Shown: piece after piece, positions 8,635 to 18,842 of the stretch
Position numbering within the stretch: position 1 is the first letter of the stretch
How the letters are laid out: each line of letters opens with the position of its first letter
Origin: Pseudeuparius sepicola
Lineage: Eukaryota; Arthropoda; Insecta; Coleoptera; Anthribidae
Length of the DNA stretch: 64,000 bases
Reading direction: 5' to 3'
Assembly: GCA_963920635.1 (NCBI GenBank)
Contig: OY987301.1
Location: 55,744,560-55,808,559, forward strand
Position numbers and translations under genes: made by a program
The notes under the pieces: model-generated
What the model saw: the letters and a program-made list of their open reading frames with translations, nothing else
What the model was told of the DNA's origin: nothing
Database searches by the model: none

Positions 8635-11410
8635 TATAACTGTGAAAATTTCTCATAAATTAACTAAGTGCATAGTGAAATGGGAAACATAATGTTGTAT
8701 TATTTGTATATTTACTATCAGATAAAAAGTGCAAGAACTATTTATTACACAGTATTTATTTGAATTAAGTTGAAATTCAGTTAAATGAACTGGGATTATT
8801 ATTATTATGTGTAAGGAAATAAATAAAGAGGGCAGTTTATAAGTTTCAAAATAGATTTACTTCACTTCAATAATAAGAGAGCTAGGCTAGTGTAAAATTC
8901 AGATTCCAAGAGATGAAATTATGTATTTTTTATACCTACACTGAATACCTGTTGTTAAAATGATTGCATGTATGTGCCATGTATAGATGATGTTGTTTAA
9001 GTGTTTAGTTTGCAGATAAAACCACATACAAATAATTATTATTACTCAGTGAACAATGAAGCCATTATTATTAACAGTGGCGGCACAGGGGGGAGGGCCT
9101 ACGTTTTGAAAGGAAACAATAACACACTAGTGATCAATTAAACCTACTTCCGGCATATAGGCTTTTTTATGTTTTGTTTTTAGTAGTAATTACGCATGTT
9201 TGCATAATTAATATAAAAAGTGCATAAAACAAGTTAACAACACAAACATTTCCATCATGTATCTAAATAGCCATTTCTTGGCGACAAACTTCCAGGATTC
9301 TCTTCAATATTTCATTTTGCAGCGTTTTTGATGTACCTTTGAACACTGTAGAACTTTTGTTGTTTCCTAAGAGAATCTAACTCAGATGTAAAATCCACTA
9401 GTTCTAGACAAATACCACGATTTTGGGAGTCTTCTTTTTCGTCGTGCCCTCGTAACGCTAATTCTAGTTTTCTACAAAATTGTATGCAGTTTAATATTCT
9501 TTCTAAAACATATATGTATATTTTTATTCACGGCTTCGTCATTTTGTTTATTTATTATCAGTAGAACATTATACAACACGGGAGACGAATCATGCGGGAA
9601 CACAGAGACCAGACGCAGCGGTCGCGGCTCGGAACTAATAGCAAAAGCCTTCAGTCCGTGCGAAAAGACTCTCCGCCCCAGATGAAGCATCTAGGAGTGG
9701 ACCAATGGCGCCCCTCCGTGCCCCACTCGCGCCTCCTTGCATCCCCATGGGCCCCGCGTTGTGCCCCCCTCTTTTTCCGAGTAACCGGCTGACAACGTCC
9801 CTAGTCGTAATTCCCACGCGAATTATTTATCCACTCCCGTAGCGCTATTTCTCTTTGAACAAAGACGAGACTACGAGCCGGGCACCGTTGCCAAATGTAT
9901 CGGAATGGTCTTAATTTTCAATTTAAATTCGTATGATCGACAACCTTGTCGTCAATAGCGATCGGAGTAGGTAGGGATAAAAGGCAGCTAACGCCTCACG
10001 AAGATGCATTCCAAATATGATATACTGGGTATCATGATCGTGATTCCAAGCATTCCTGCGAAGGGTCTAGTTATATTGCGAACTCGGACTGTACGTGATC
10101 GGTTGTTTACGGGCGTATTTTCAGTTAGAAGAACACTATTTTGGTAAAACTAGTGAGATGATTGGCTTGAAACTTTTATCATAGCTACATGAACCAAGTT
10201 TTTTTATTAACAGTTATTGCAGATATGTAATTTTTATTTTTGATAAAAGTGCAATAGTGCATTAAAAATCAAGATTCAAAACTTTAGAAACTTGGGTTGT
10301 CCTATCGAAGTGAACAATAGACTTAAAGATACCTTGAGGAAGGGTTAATCTACAGCAAAAACTAAATGTACAATGTAAAAGTTCGGTAAACGTTCATTAG
10401 TGTTGAAGAATACACGATGGTAAAAAACCGGTTAACTCCAATTGAGTAAAATTGGAGGGGTTATAAACAAATAAAAACACAGCAGCCCCCGATCGAAATG
10501 GTACCAGGTGTTGGGACACCATACTTTATTTTGAACAGAAGCAAAACATTTGAAAATTTGTGGTAATAAATGATATACTTACCTAATAAATGATGCTGTG
10601 TTGAAATTTTACTCAATTTCAGTTCACTTATTTTTTACCATGGTGCATTTTCCACCACTAACGACCATTTAACAAACTTTTACTGTAGACATAGTACATT
10701 TAATTTTTTTGCTGTAAATTAATCCTTCCCTAAGATAGTTCTTAGGCAATAAATAGATTTCAGGTTAAATTGCTAGAACAACCTGACTCCTTACAATTAT
10801 TTTGCTTTTAATATTGATTTTCGTGTCACAATTGCATTTTTATCAAGGATTGGGTGGTCCAGATATAAGTGCCACCCTATGCAGAGCCGTAATAAGTGAA
10901 AAAAATAAGAGATCAGTGGTTTTTTTCTTGTATTGCTTGAAGCTCAAAGCTCAAAATTAGGATCTTTTAAAAATGGCCATGACTTTTGAGTCTGATTTCA
11001 TTTATTAGCCTTGGCAAGGATTGGTAGAAAATGTTGCCACAAAAATTGAAAACATTCTATTGTAAATAGTAGATGCATAATTGTACATAAAAAAGTATAC
11101 TTATGTTTTTTAATTCAGTGAACTGTTTTAGAGAAAATCGTGAGACCATGTACCCAGGTTATCCCAGAAATGAGTTCCACCGTAGTCTGTCTTAAATGCA
11201 GAAACCCCTAAAATCGATAAAATACCGAAAAATATTGCCAGTTTGTTTGTTGTTATTCGGTATTCTACTGATCCTAGGAGTTTGAGCATGTAACACTGGA
11301 TCACTCTGTATTTGGTGGCATTAATTTCTGATTCAACCTGGGGTACATTGACATAATTTTTCACGACTTTATCTAAAATGGTCCACTTATGTACAATTAA
11401 TTAAATTATG
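8635..11410. other. non-coding intron with scattered repeat fragments
   Basis: No gene is supported. A hAT-like terminus (cagtggcggcacagggggg) begins near 9075 without a visible partner. A GC-rich island with no convincing ORF lies at about 9590-9830. An old imperfect inverted-repeat element spans 10240-10847. Confidence 0.4.
10240..10847. repeat. old imperfect inverted-repeat element
   Basis: The left arm (about 10240-10455) and right arm (about 10600-10847) pair: ttgataaaagtgcaatagtg with the complement of the segment ending 10847, the acgatggtaaaaaacc segment with ttttttaccatgg, and aattgagtaaaatt with aattttactcaattt. Many mismatches indicate age. Exact termini and target duplication were not resolved. 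Confidence 0.55.
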
Positions 11411-11511
11411 TATGTTCTCAAAGAAAAAGAAATTGAATTAAATTTTAATACTTTATGCCTAATTTAATGTCAAAAATTTGTTAACACAAATTTTTAATAT
11501 AAGGGGGAAGG
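11411..11511 (+). repeat. 3'-end internal fragment plus polypurine tract of the old retroelement
   Basis: This segment matches the sequence immediately before the right LTR (about 24064-24149): a ttgaattaaa-type word, ttatgcctaatttaatgtc, and the polypurine tract aagggggaagg. A 3' internal end therefore lies directly upstream of the left LTR, which implies that this LTR is also the 3' LTR of another, otherwise lost, copy. Confidence 0.7.
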
Positions 11512-11775
11512 TGTTATATCCGACCTCAAGCATCACCATGATCTTAACCTTGTTTTTACCCTTGATTCTGTTTACTGTTTTGATATTATGTTCTCATTTA
11601 CTATTGTTCAAAATGCATATTATAAAGGTATCATTTTCCATTGTATATTGTTTTAAGAATGATTACTAGAACATATCATATTCCTTTTGAGTATTGTTAA
11701 AACTTAGTTACTGCAATAATTGCAGAATTTGATCGTATCTTTGTTTATTATACATATTCTTTTCCCTGTCAGTGA
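11512..11775 (+). repeat. left LTR of the old element (partial)
   Basis: It begins tgttatatccgacctcaagc and stays alignable with the right LTR (24150 onward) to ttcttttccc near 11770, after which the two diverge. The right LTR continues for about 140 bp more and has a TATAAATA box that is absent here, so the left copy probably has a deletion. No clear primer-binding site was found. Confidence 0.65.
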
Positions 11776-11872
11776 AAACTTGAAGCGAATTTTTATTTTG
11801 CAAATTTTGAAGTTTCTACGTTAATATTATTGAACTTTTTCCGTTATAAACTCTATATTTTTTCATTTGAAG

Positions 11873-12478
11873 ATGGCAAATAACGAAGTCAACTCAAACA
11901 TAAACTATGAAGCAAACGCTTCACATAACAATTCACACGACAAAGTACCATTTAAGTTATGTGAAATATTTTCAATCATCCCTGAATACGATTATTATTA
12001 AATACTTTTATTATTTCATGTGATAGCGACCAAGCCATTTTATTAGTTATTAAAATAAAAAACCAATTAAAGGGACGTGCAGCCAAACTTATCAATTCAA
12101 GAGATTTAAAGACTTGGCGAGAGATAAAACAATTACTTAAAGTTCATTTTGGAGATCAGAATAATACTTACAGGAATGGTCCAAATCCTCCTAGTTTCTC
12201 TCACAATTTTCAAAATAACTCTCAAAGAAATAATTTCTCCCAAAATAGATTCCATCAAAGACCATCTTTTCCTCATCAAAATAATTTTCAAACTCCTTTT
12301 TTCCAACCTACTAATCAAAATTTTACTCCTAGATTCCCAAATCCTAATAATCAAAATAGAACTCCTCAACAACATTATTTGGGCCAATCTGAAAATATTC
12401 AACAACAGCCTCTGACCAAAATCCTATTCCGAATTTCAAGAATCTTGATATGACCAATACGGACCAAACGTTTGCATA
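11873..12478 (+). pseudogene. gag: gag remnant of the old errantivirus-like element
   Basis: An ATG at 11873 opens a short readable stretch that stops near 12000. Gag-like sequence resumes in another frame around 12050-12150 (a KGRAAKLINSRDLKTW-type pattern typical of errantiviral Gag), followed by an Asn/Gln/Phe-rich low-complexity tail. Several in-frame stops and at least one frameshift make it non-functional. Open frames on either strand at 12133-12415 are by-products of this low-complexity tail. Confidence 0.6.
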
Positions 12479-12479
12479 A

Positions 12480-13493
12480 TACTGTTGAAAATAGCAACTT
12501 ATATTATATTAAAGACAATACTGATAAGTACCAAATTGTAATTGACATAGGAGCTGGTATTTCAATTTTCCACCAGAGACGGATCAACAATTTTTAAATC
12601 GATGTCCAGAAAATGTTCAAATTAAAGGTATTTCTGGTCAATCAATTCCTATTACTGAAGCAGTATTTGAGTGGTCCTCTTTCTTCTCATAAAGTTTACA
12701 TTTGCAATTTAGATATAGGATTCAACAGAACTTTAGGCGCTGACTTCTTAGAATTGTAAGGTGTAGTGGTAGATTTTAGAAATAAACAATTGAATTGAAT
12801 GAGCTTTTGAATAATAATGAGAATAATAATCGAGTTGTTTATAAAAGTCAAGTTAATGTTGACGAAAGATACGATAGCCTTCATATAAACGCTTATGAAC
12901 GAAGTAAATAATGATGATGATTATACGATAAGTAATTCTGAAAGTGAAAGTTATAACATAAATAAGGATACGATAGAACCGCGATGCGAAAAAATTTGCA
13001 AGTTTCATAAATGAATGATCTTATGCGCACAACGTGTAGAAAACTAGAAAAGGTATATGTACCAAACGCTACAGTAAAAATAAACGAAGACGGTAATTTT
13101 TATACAACAATATTAAACGCTAATGCCATACCAAAGGATATTTGTTTCGAAGAATTTGAATTTGTAGCTCACATCAAAGAAGTGAATGATAATACTAATA
13201 TTATTTATTTGTAATTTTAATGAAACAAAAAGTAGAGCAGAAGAAATAAAATTAAGGTTAGGTCACTTAAACGAAGGAGAAAAATGATCGATTACTAACT
13301 AATGCTTGAATTTTGAACATATATATTTGATTTTGACGGAGATTTCCTGAGTTTTAATAATGCAATAAAACATACTATTAATACAGGCGACGCTAAGCCA
13401 ATTTTTACCAAATCTTATCGATATCCACAAGTTCACAAGGAAGTTAATAAAATGCTTTATCGAGGAATATTTAGACCTTCTGTTTCACCATGG
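12480..13493 (+). pseudogene. pol: pol remnant: protease and start of reverse transcriptase
   Basis: In successive frames this reads as a retroviral-type aspartic protease (an IDIGA-like active site near 12545 where a DTGA/DSGA form is usual, and LGADFLE near 12740), a linker, and the beginning of reverse transcriptase (an HTINTGDAKPIF-like pattern and YRYP near 13370-13430). The frame runs into the insertion at 13494, just after the SPW-type motif. Multiple stops and the altered protease active site mark it as dead. Confidence 0.65.
13490..13493. other. left target-site duplication (atgg) of the younger Ty3/gypsy element
   Basis: atgg at 13490-13493 is repeated at 18839-18842, directly outside the two 206-bp LTRs. 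Confidence 0.85.
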
Positions 13494-13699
13494 TGTAGTG
13501 CCTTCTTATAATTATCATTATCATTATCCATATCGTTATTTTATTTATTAGTTTAAACATAAATATAGCTATTCAGCAGTTTAGAATGTAGGACACTAAA
13601 GTAGGTAACTATAACAATTATTGTATATGTGGAGACGAATTGAAGCATTCACAGAATAAAGATGTGACATCGGCAACCAACCTGTTTGATTCCACAACA
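13494..13699 (+). repeat. 5' LTR of the younger Ty3/gypsy element
   Basis: It starts tgtagtgcc and ends ccacaaca (canonical TG...CA). A polyadenylation-type AATAAA lies near 13655. It is almost identical to 18633-18838. Confidence 0.9.
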
Positions 13700-13713
13700 T
13701 GGCGACCCTGCCT
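13700..13713 (+). other. candidate primer-binding site
   Basis: tggcgaccctgcc immediately follows the 5' LTR. The tggcgacc core is complementary to the 3' end of arginine tRNAs (CCA included), as in the 412/mdg1 lineage. Confidence 0.6.
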
Positions 13714-13932
13714 TTTCAACTGTACTAGCAAGAATCCAAAAAACTGAGCAGACAACGACATGAAATGGGAAAAAATCAATCAAAAGAAGAAACTGAAGTA
13801 TGGAGCAAGTCTAAAAGAAGAACAAGAGAGAGCAGTCAACGACTGGCCGTCCCAAAACCGGGAACCAGCAACGCGGGAACGGTCTCTAGTGTGGCGCAAG
13901 GCCGCTAGTCCGCAACGTGGGAGCTACTTTGC

Positions 13933-14295
13933 ATGGCCACAACTGAATTCCGGCACCTCCTAGAGGAAATCAGAGTTTTTCACCGCAATTTAAGCAAGGA
14001 CCCAGTTTCCAGGCGAGGAGCAGCAGCTACGCAAAGAAGACAAAACAAGGTAGATTCATTCAAAGACGAGTTAATAAAAATTAAAAGTAGATTTAACTTA
14101 GTTAAAGTTGAGGAAAAGGATATTGTAGAAGCTAAGGGTTATATTGAATCTATAAACAAGTATTTTAATATCTTAGATAAGCTTTTGCAAGAAAGAATTA
14201 TAATAATTAGTCAACAGGCAAGCAAAGTCCAGCAGGACGACAATTTAGATAGTTTCAGAGTTCAGATTCAGAAAATTGTCACAACATACCTTTGA
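13933..14295 (+). CDS. small ORF upstream of gag in the Ty3/gypsy element
   Basis: A 120-residue, charged, helix-rich protein (MATTEFRHLLEEIRVFHRNL...) with probable coiled-coil stretches around residues 35-100. Its stop at 14293-14295 lies just before the gag ATG at 14307. A short ORF ahead of gag is known in some 412/mdg1-type elements, so it may be a Gag-leader or accessory product. No enzymatic motif is visible and the function is not known. Confidence 0.55.
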   Translation: MATTEFRHLLEEIRVFHRNLSKDPVSRRGAAATQRRQNKVDSFKDELIKIKSRFNLVKVEEKDIVEAKGYIESINKYFNILDKLLQERIIIISQQASKVQQDDNLDSFRVQIQKIVTTYL

Positions 14296-14306
14296 GAGTC
14301 ACTAAA

Positions 14307-15200
14307 ATGGATTTTGATTTTAAAACAGCAACTCAACTCTTAACAGAATTTTCGGGGGAAGCTGACAAAGTTATTGATTTTTTAGACACTGCAGAATATT
14401 ATCATGATTCCCTTAAGGACGAAACTAACAAAAATTCATTACTCGAATTTATTTTGAAAACCAAACTAAAAGGTACAGCAAAAAATTCTATTATAACTAC
14501 ACCTAAAAATTTCACAGAACTTAAGACCTACCTCACTGATCGATTTAAGCCACGAAAAACTATAGCATCAATTCAATCCGAACTAAGTAAAACCAAACAA
14601 GCAGAAAAATGTATCTCAATTTATGCCTCCGAAATAGAATCTCTCATTAGTGATTTAAACATAGTTAGTCTGAACTCTCAAAGTAGCAGTGCCCGAGAGC
14701 CAATAATTCAACTAAACGATCAACATGCTCTTAATTGTTTCAAAGCAGGTTTGAATAGGGAAATAAAAACAGTCGTGTTGGCCTCTAGAACCCAAAGTTT
14801 CACTGAAGCTGTGGAAATCGCCCTAGATGCAGAATGTTCTCAAAGTCCTTCGCAAAATAACGTTTACCGTATAAATCGACAATATAACATAAGGGGAAGA
14901 AATAATAGGTACTCAGGAAATTTTAGAGGAAATTATCGCGGACATGGACAGAACCAGTTTAGAGGACAAAGCAGCGTACCTAGCGGTTCGTACAATGGTA
15001 ACATAGGTCGCGGAAGAAGTAATTTTGGAGGTAATTTCAATCACTCTTATCGCGGAAATCGTAATTTCAGATACAACAGGTATAGGGGAAATCAAAATAT
15101 TCGATTTATTGAAAGGAACGATTCAAATCCGGGAAACGAGCCGAGCCAACTTCCACTGAATCAGTCGGCAACAGTAGGAGAGTTGGTCACCCGAAACTAA
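14307..15200 (+). CDS. gag: Gag of the younger Ty3/gypsy element
   Basis: A 297-residue Gag starting at the ATG at 14307 (MDFDFKTATQLLTEFSGEAD). The open frame begins slightly upstream at a TTG, but this ATG fits the family. The N-terminal two thirds resemble a retrotransposon capsid domain (TYLTDRFKPRKT, SIYASEIESLI). The C-terminus has no CCHC knuckle; instead it is rich in Arg, Gly, Asn and Tyr (RGRNN, FRGNYRG repeats), an RGG-like nucleic-acid-binding tail. The ORF is intact, in contrast to pol. Confidence 0.8.
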   Translation: MDFDFKTATQLLTEFSGEADKVIDFLDTAEYYHDSLKDETNKNSLLEFILKTKLKGTAKNSIITTPKNFTELKTYLTDRFKPRKTIASIQSELSKTKQAEKCISIYASEIESLISDLNIVSLNSQSSSAREPIIQLNDQHALNCFKAGLNREIKTVVLASRTQSFTEAVEIALDAECSQSPSQNNVYRINRQYNIRGRNNRYSGNFRGNYRGHGQNQFRGQSSVPSGSYNGNIGRGRSNFGGNFNHSYRGNRNFRYNRYRGNQNIRFIERNDSNPGNEPSQLPLNQSATVGELVTRN

Positions 15201-15229
15201 TTTGCATAACCACAAATAATTCAAACTAT

Positions 15230-16135
15230 GTGAATATTTACTGTGAAATGACAGGTAAAATCACATCTTTCTTAATAGACTCAGGAGCCGATGTAAGTCT
15301 TTGCAAAGTTGGCATAGTAAACAAATCACAAAAATATTTCCCTGGAGAAAAATGCGAAATAGGTGGTATAACTCCTCACAAACTTTACACTTTAGGTCTC
15401 ACTGCAACAAATTTAGTCGTAAGAAACAAAATTTTCTCACAAGAATTTCATTTGATAGACGATAACTTTCCTATTCTTACAGATGGCATAATAGGTAGAG
15501 ATTTTTTGATAAATTATACGTGTTTTATTGACTATCTTATTTGGTCATTCACTATACATACGAATCATACTCAAATAACACTCCCCATGAAAACAAAATT
15601 ACCGCTCGTCGCCAAAATAACTATCCCAGCGCGAACCAAATTAATCCAAGCCGTAAATAAACACATTAGCGAAGATAGTATAATTCTTAATAAAGAAATA
15701 ACCCCAGGTGTATTTTTAAGTAACACTCTAGTACCTAGTAAGGGCATCCCTCATGTTTTCTTGGTAAACACAACCAGTGAAGATGTAATTATCGATAATA
15801 ATTTTAGCGTAGATATGGAACCCATTGCAAATTATGAATTATGTGTTATTACTGACACAAGTAGTGCGCAAGACGTTGCGCACAGATCAGCAAAACTGCT
15901 TAATAACATACGATTACAAGGTGAGGACAATAAGGCTAACAAAACTATTCTAGATATTTGCATGAATTATAACGACATATTTTATTTGGAAGGCGATAAA
16001 CTTCCGGCAAACAATTTCTACAAACAAAAAATTTCATTGCTTGATGAAAATCCAGTTTTTATAAAAAAATTACAGATTGCCCCATTCCCAGAAGGAAGAA
16101 ATAAAAAATCAAGTTTCACAGTTATTACGCGATGA
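15230..16135 (+). pseudogene. pol: pol part 1: aspartic protease and linker
   Basis: This frame carries the retropepsin active site in FLIDSGADVSLC (codon for the Asp at 15278) and the downstream ILTDGIIGRDFL motif, then a linker that approaches RT. Near 16070-16085 the RT reading continues in the next frame (the ORF from 16077), so a single-base indel separates protease from RT. A programmed frameshift at this position is not usual for the family, so a mutation is the simpler reading. Confidence 0.75.
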
Positions 16136-17315
16136 TATTATCGAACCCTCCATAAGTTCATATAATTCACCATTGTTAATAGTAAAAAAGAAATCGGAGG
16201 ACGAAAATAAAAAATGGAGATTGGTGGTAGATTTTAGACAACTAAACAAAAAAATAGTAACAGATAAATTTCCATTGCCCCGTATAGAAGATATTCTTGA
16301 TCAATTAGGTAGAGCGAAATATTTCAGTACTTTAGATTTGGCAAGTTCATTCCACCAGATAGAGTTAGAAAAAAAATCTCGCCCTCTCACAGCCTTCTCA
16401 TCTGACTCAGGTCATTATCATTTTAAAAGACTTCCTTTTGGTCTTAATATTTCTACAAATAGTTTTTCCAGAATGATTAGCATAGCTATGGCCGGACTGG
16501 ACGCAGACGCTTCCTTATATGTAGATGACATCATCGTTTTCGGATGCAGCCTAATGCATCACAACAATAATTTGACAAAGGTTTTTGAACGATGTCGAAA
16601 ATACAATTTAAAACTTAATCCGTTAAAATGTAATTTTTTACAGAAAGAAGTAATATATCTAGGTCATTTAATCTCTGATAAAGGCATTTTGCCTGACCAA
16701 AAAAAATACGAAGCCATAAACAATTACCCGACACCGCAAAACGCCGATGATGTAAGACGCTTTATTGCATTCATGAACTATTACCGTAGGTTCATCCAAG
16801 AATTTGCAAGCATAGCATACCCACTGAACCAGTTATTAAAGAAAAACAAACCGTTTGTTTGGTCATCTGATTGCAACAATTCTTTTATAAATTTGAAACA
16901 AAAACTTATTCAACCTCCTATTTTACAGTATCCGCATTTTCAAAAAACTTTTATTCTAACTACTGATGCCTCAAATTTCGCTTTAGGTTGCGTTTTATCC
17001 CAAGGCATGATTGGCGATGATAGACCCATCGCATATGCTAGCAGATCCTTAACGAAACACGAATTAAATAAACCTGTGATAGAAAAAGAAATTTTAGCAA
17101 TTTACTGGGGAATCACTTATTTCCGCCCTTATCTTTTTGGAAGAAAATTCATTGTGATAACAGATCACAGACCTTTAGTCGGTTTATTCAGCCACAAAAA
17201 TCCTTCTTCAAAATTGACGCGAATGCGCTTAGAATTACAGGATTATGATTTTGAAATACAGTACAAACCATATATTTGCTTATTTAGAAGTCATGACGTT
17301 CAAAGAAATGTATAA
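16077..17315 (+). pseudogene. pol: pol part 2: reverse transcriptase and RNase H
   Basis: The ORF contains the full order of Ty3/gypsy RT motifs: LVVDFRQLNKK, FSTLDLASSFHQIELE, FKRLPFGL and the catalytic YVDDII at about 16518-16535, then the connection and RNase H with LTTDASNFALGCVLSQ (Asp near 16964) and the TDHRPL segment. It ends prematurely: after IQYKPY the expected RNase H C-terminus and spacer are missing and a stop follows at 17315. The ATG at 16077 is not a real start; the frame continues from upstream. Confidence 0.8.
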
Positions 17316-17507
17316 TGAAATATATAAAAAATACGACTCCGGAATAATTATTTTGTTATATGAACCCCCAATTAAGGTAGAATCAAAAAAAATTACAAAA
17401 TGAGCTCATAGAAAAATACCATATTTCTTTATTGGGAGGACACACCGGTGTGAAGAGAACAATTAATAAATTAAAACAAAAATATATATGGAAGAATATG
17501 TCAAAAA

Positions 17508-18419
17508 ATGGTAAAAAAGTTCATATCTAATTGCGAGAAATGTCATAAAAATAAGGTCACTAGGCACACAATTGAACCAATGGTCATTACAGAAACTCCG
17601 TCGACTAGTTTTGAAAATATCTCAGTAGACACAGTAGGACCATTAAAAATCACAGAAAACAATAACCGTTACATCTTAACTACACAATGCAATCTAACTA
17701 AATTCATTCAAGCTATACCTTTAGAAAGTAAACACTCTAAAAGCATAGCCAAAGCGTTATTTGAAGACTTTATGTTAAAATTTGGAATTCCAAAAATTTT
17801 GAAAAAAGATCTAGGCACAGAATACATAAACGAAACTCAAAAATTAATTAATAAGTCACTAGATATAAAGCATAGCACTTCAACTGCTTTTCATCATGAA
17901 ACTTTAGGTAGCTTAGAGAGAAATCACAGAGTTCTAAACGAATATTTAATCACATACTCAAATGGCTCAAATTGGGACACATTTTTGCAATACTTCGTTT
18001 TTGCCTATAACACAACCCCTCATTCGGTAACGAACTACTCTCCTTATGAATTAGTATTTGGAAAAATTCCAAACTTACCAAATGATATTTACAGTACGTC
18101 TAACCCTGTATATAACACTGATAATTACGCAGATGAATTAAAATATAAACTAAATGAAGCACATAAGAGAATTCAGGAGCTACACAACAACGCTAAAACA
18201 AAGTCTAAGTCAGAGTACGACGAAAAAGTTAATCCTTCAAACTTTCGCATTGGAGATTTGGTGTTATTAAAAAGAGGTTTTCAATATAAATTAGATAGCC
18301 CATATAAAGGTCCATTTAAAATCATAAAACAAAATGGTGTAAATTCAACTGTTCTAAACCAAAACGTAGAACAAACTATGCACAATAACAAACTGAAATT
18401 GTACAAAAAAGGTGATTAA
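17508..18419 (+). pseudogene. pol: pol part 3: integrase
   Basis: Integrase core with SVDTVGPL (first Asp), KDLGTEYI (second Asp) and GSLERNHRVLNEYL (Glu), then a C-terminal GPY/F-type module (SPYKGPFKIIKQNG) ending near the 3' LTR. The H2C2 zinc-binding N-terminus is upstream at about 17435-17560 but is broken by a frameshift at an A-run near 17500 and by stops at 17316-17440. The core itself is open. Confidence 0.8.
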
Positions 18420-18420
18420 T

Positions 18421-18632
18421 TGCTTGCTTGTTTTTTAAAAAAAAAGAAGATAATTTTTTTTATATAAGTTCTTAGATAAGAAATACTGTATTATGTATTT
18501 ATACTTGTAATAATAATTATATTTAATTAAGTTATATAATATTACAAACATAGGGTATAATATTCATAACATAATATATTTATTGGGTTAAATAGGAATA
18601 TATATTAAGCAAACTTTTCGAAAGGGGAAAGA
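18421..18632. other. 3' untranslated region of the Ty3/gypsy element
   Basis: AT-rich non-coding DNA between the integrase stop and the 3' LTR. It ends in a purine-rich tract (gaaaggggaaaga, about 18620-18632) that probably primes plus-strand synthesis. Confidence 0.6.
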
Positions 18633-18838
18633 TCTAGTGCCTTCTTATAATTATCATTATCATTATCCATATCGTTATTTTATTTATTAGTTTTAACATA
18701 AATATAGCTATTCAGCAGTTTAGAATGTAGGACACTAAAGTAGGTAACTATAACAATTATTGTATATGTGGAGACGAATTGAAGCATTCACAGAATAAAG
18801 ATGTGACATCGACAACCAACCTGTTTGATTCCACAACA
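18633..18838 (+). repeat. 3' LTR of the younger Ty3/gypsy element
   Basis: 206 bp with three differences from the 5' LTR: tct for tgt at the start, gttttaac for gtttaaac, and cgacaacc for cggcaacc. It is followed by the target duplication atgg at 18839-18842. Confidence 0.9.
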
Positions 18839-18842
18839 ATGG

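Larger units (their letters stand above)
13494..18838 (+). mobile_element. 412/mdg1-like Ty3/gypsy retrotransposon, 5345 bp, recently inserted but defective
   Basis: Two 206-bp LTRs differ at only three positions and the element has a 4-bp target duplication (atgg). A candidate primer-binding site tggcgaccctgcc directly follows the 5' LTR and fits tRNA-Arg priming known for 412/mdg1 elements. A purine-rich tract, aaaggggaaaga, precedes the 3' LTR. Gene order is small ORF, gag, protease, RT, RNase H, integrase; there is no envelope gene. Pol has frameshifts and an apparent deletion between RNase H and integrase. It sits in the RT gene of the older element. Confidence 0.9.

Noticed and set aside
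9472..9817. Overlapping ORFs on both strands in a GC-rich island
   Set aside because: Short, in conflicting frames, no motif or splice support; left as unexplained GC-rich intron sequence.
12133..12415. ORFs on both strands of about 90 codons
   Set aside because: They arise from the low-complexity Asn/Gln/Phe-rich tail of the decayed gag and do not match any protein.
16077..16135. Programmed ribosomal frameshift between protease and RT
   Set aside because: No slippery heptamer with a downstream structure was evident and the position is unusual; other lesions in the same pol favour a simple indel.
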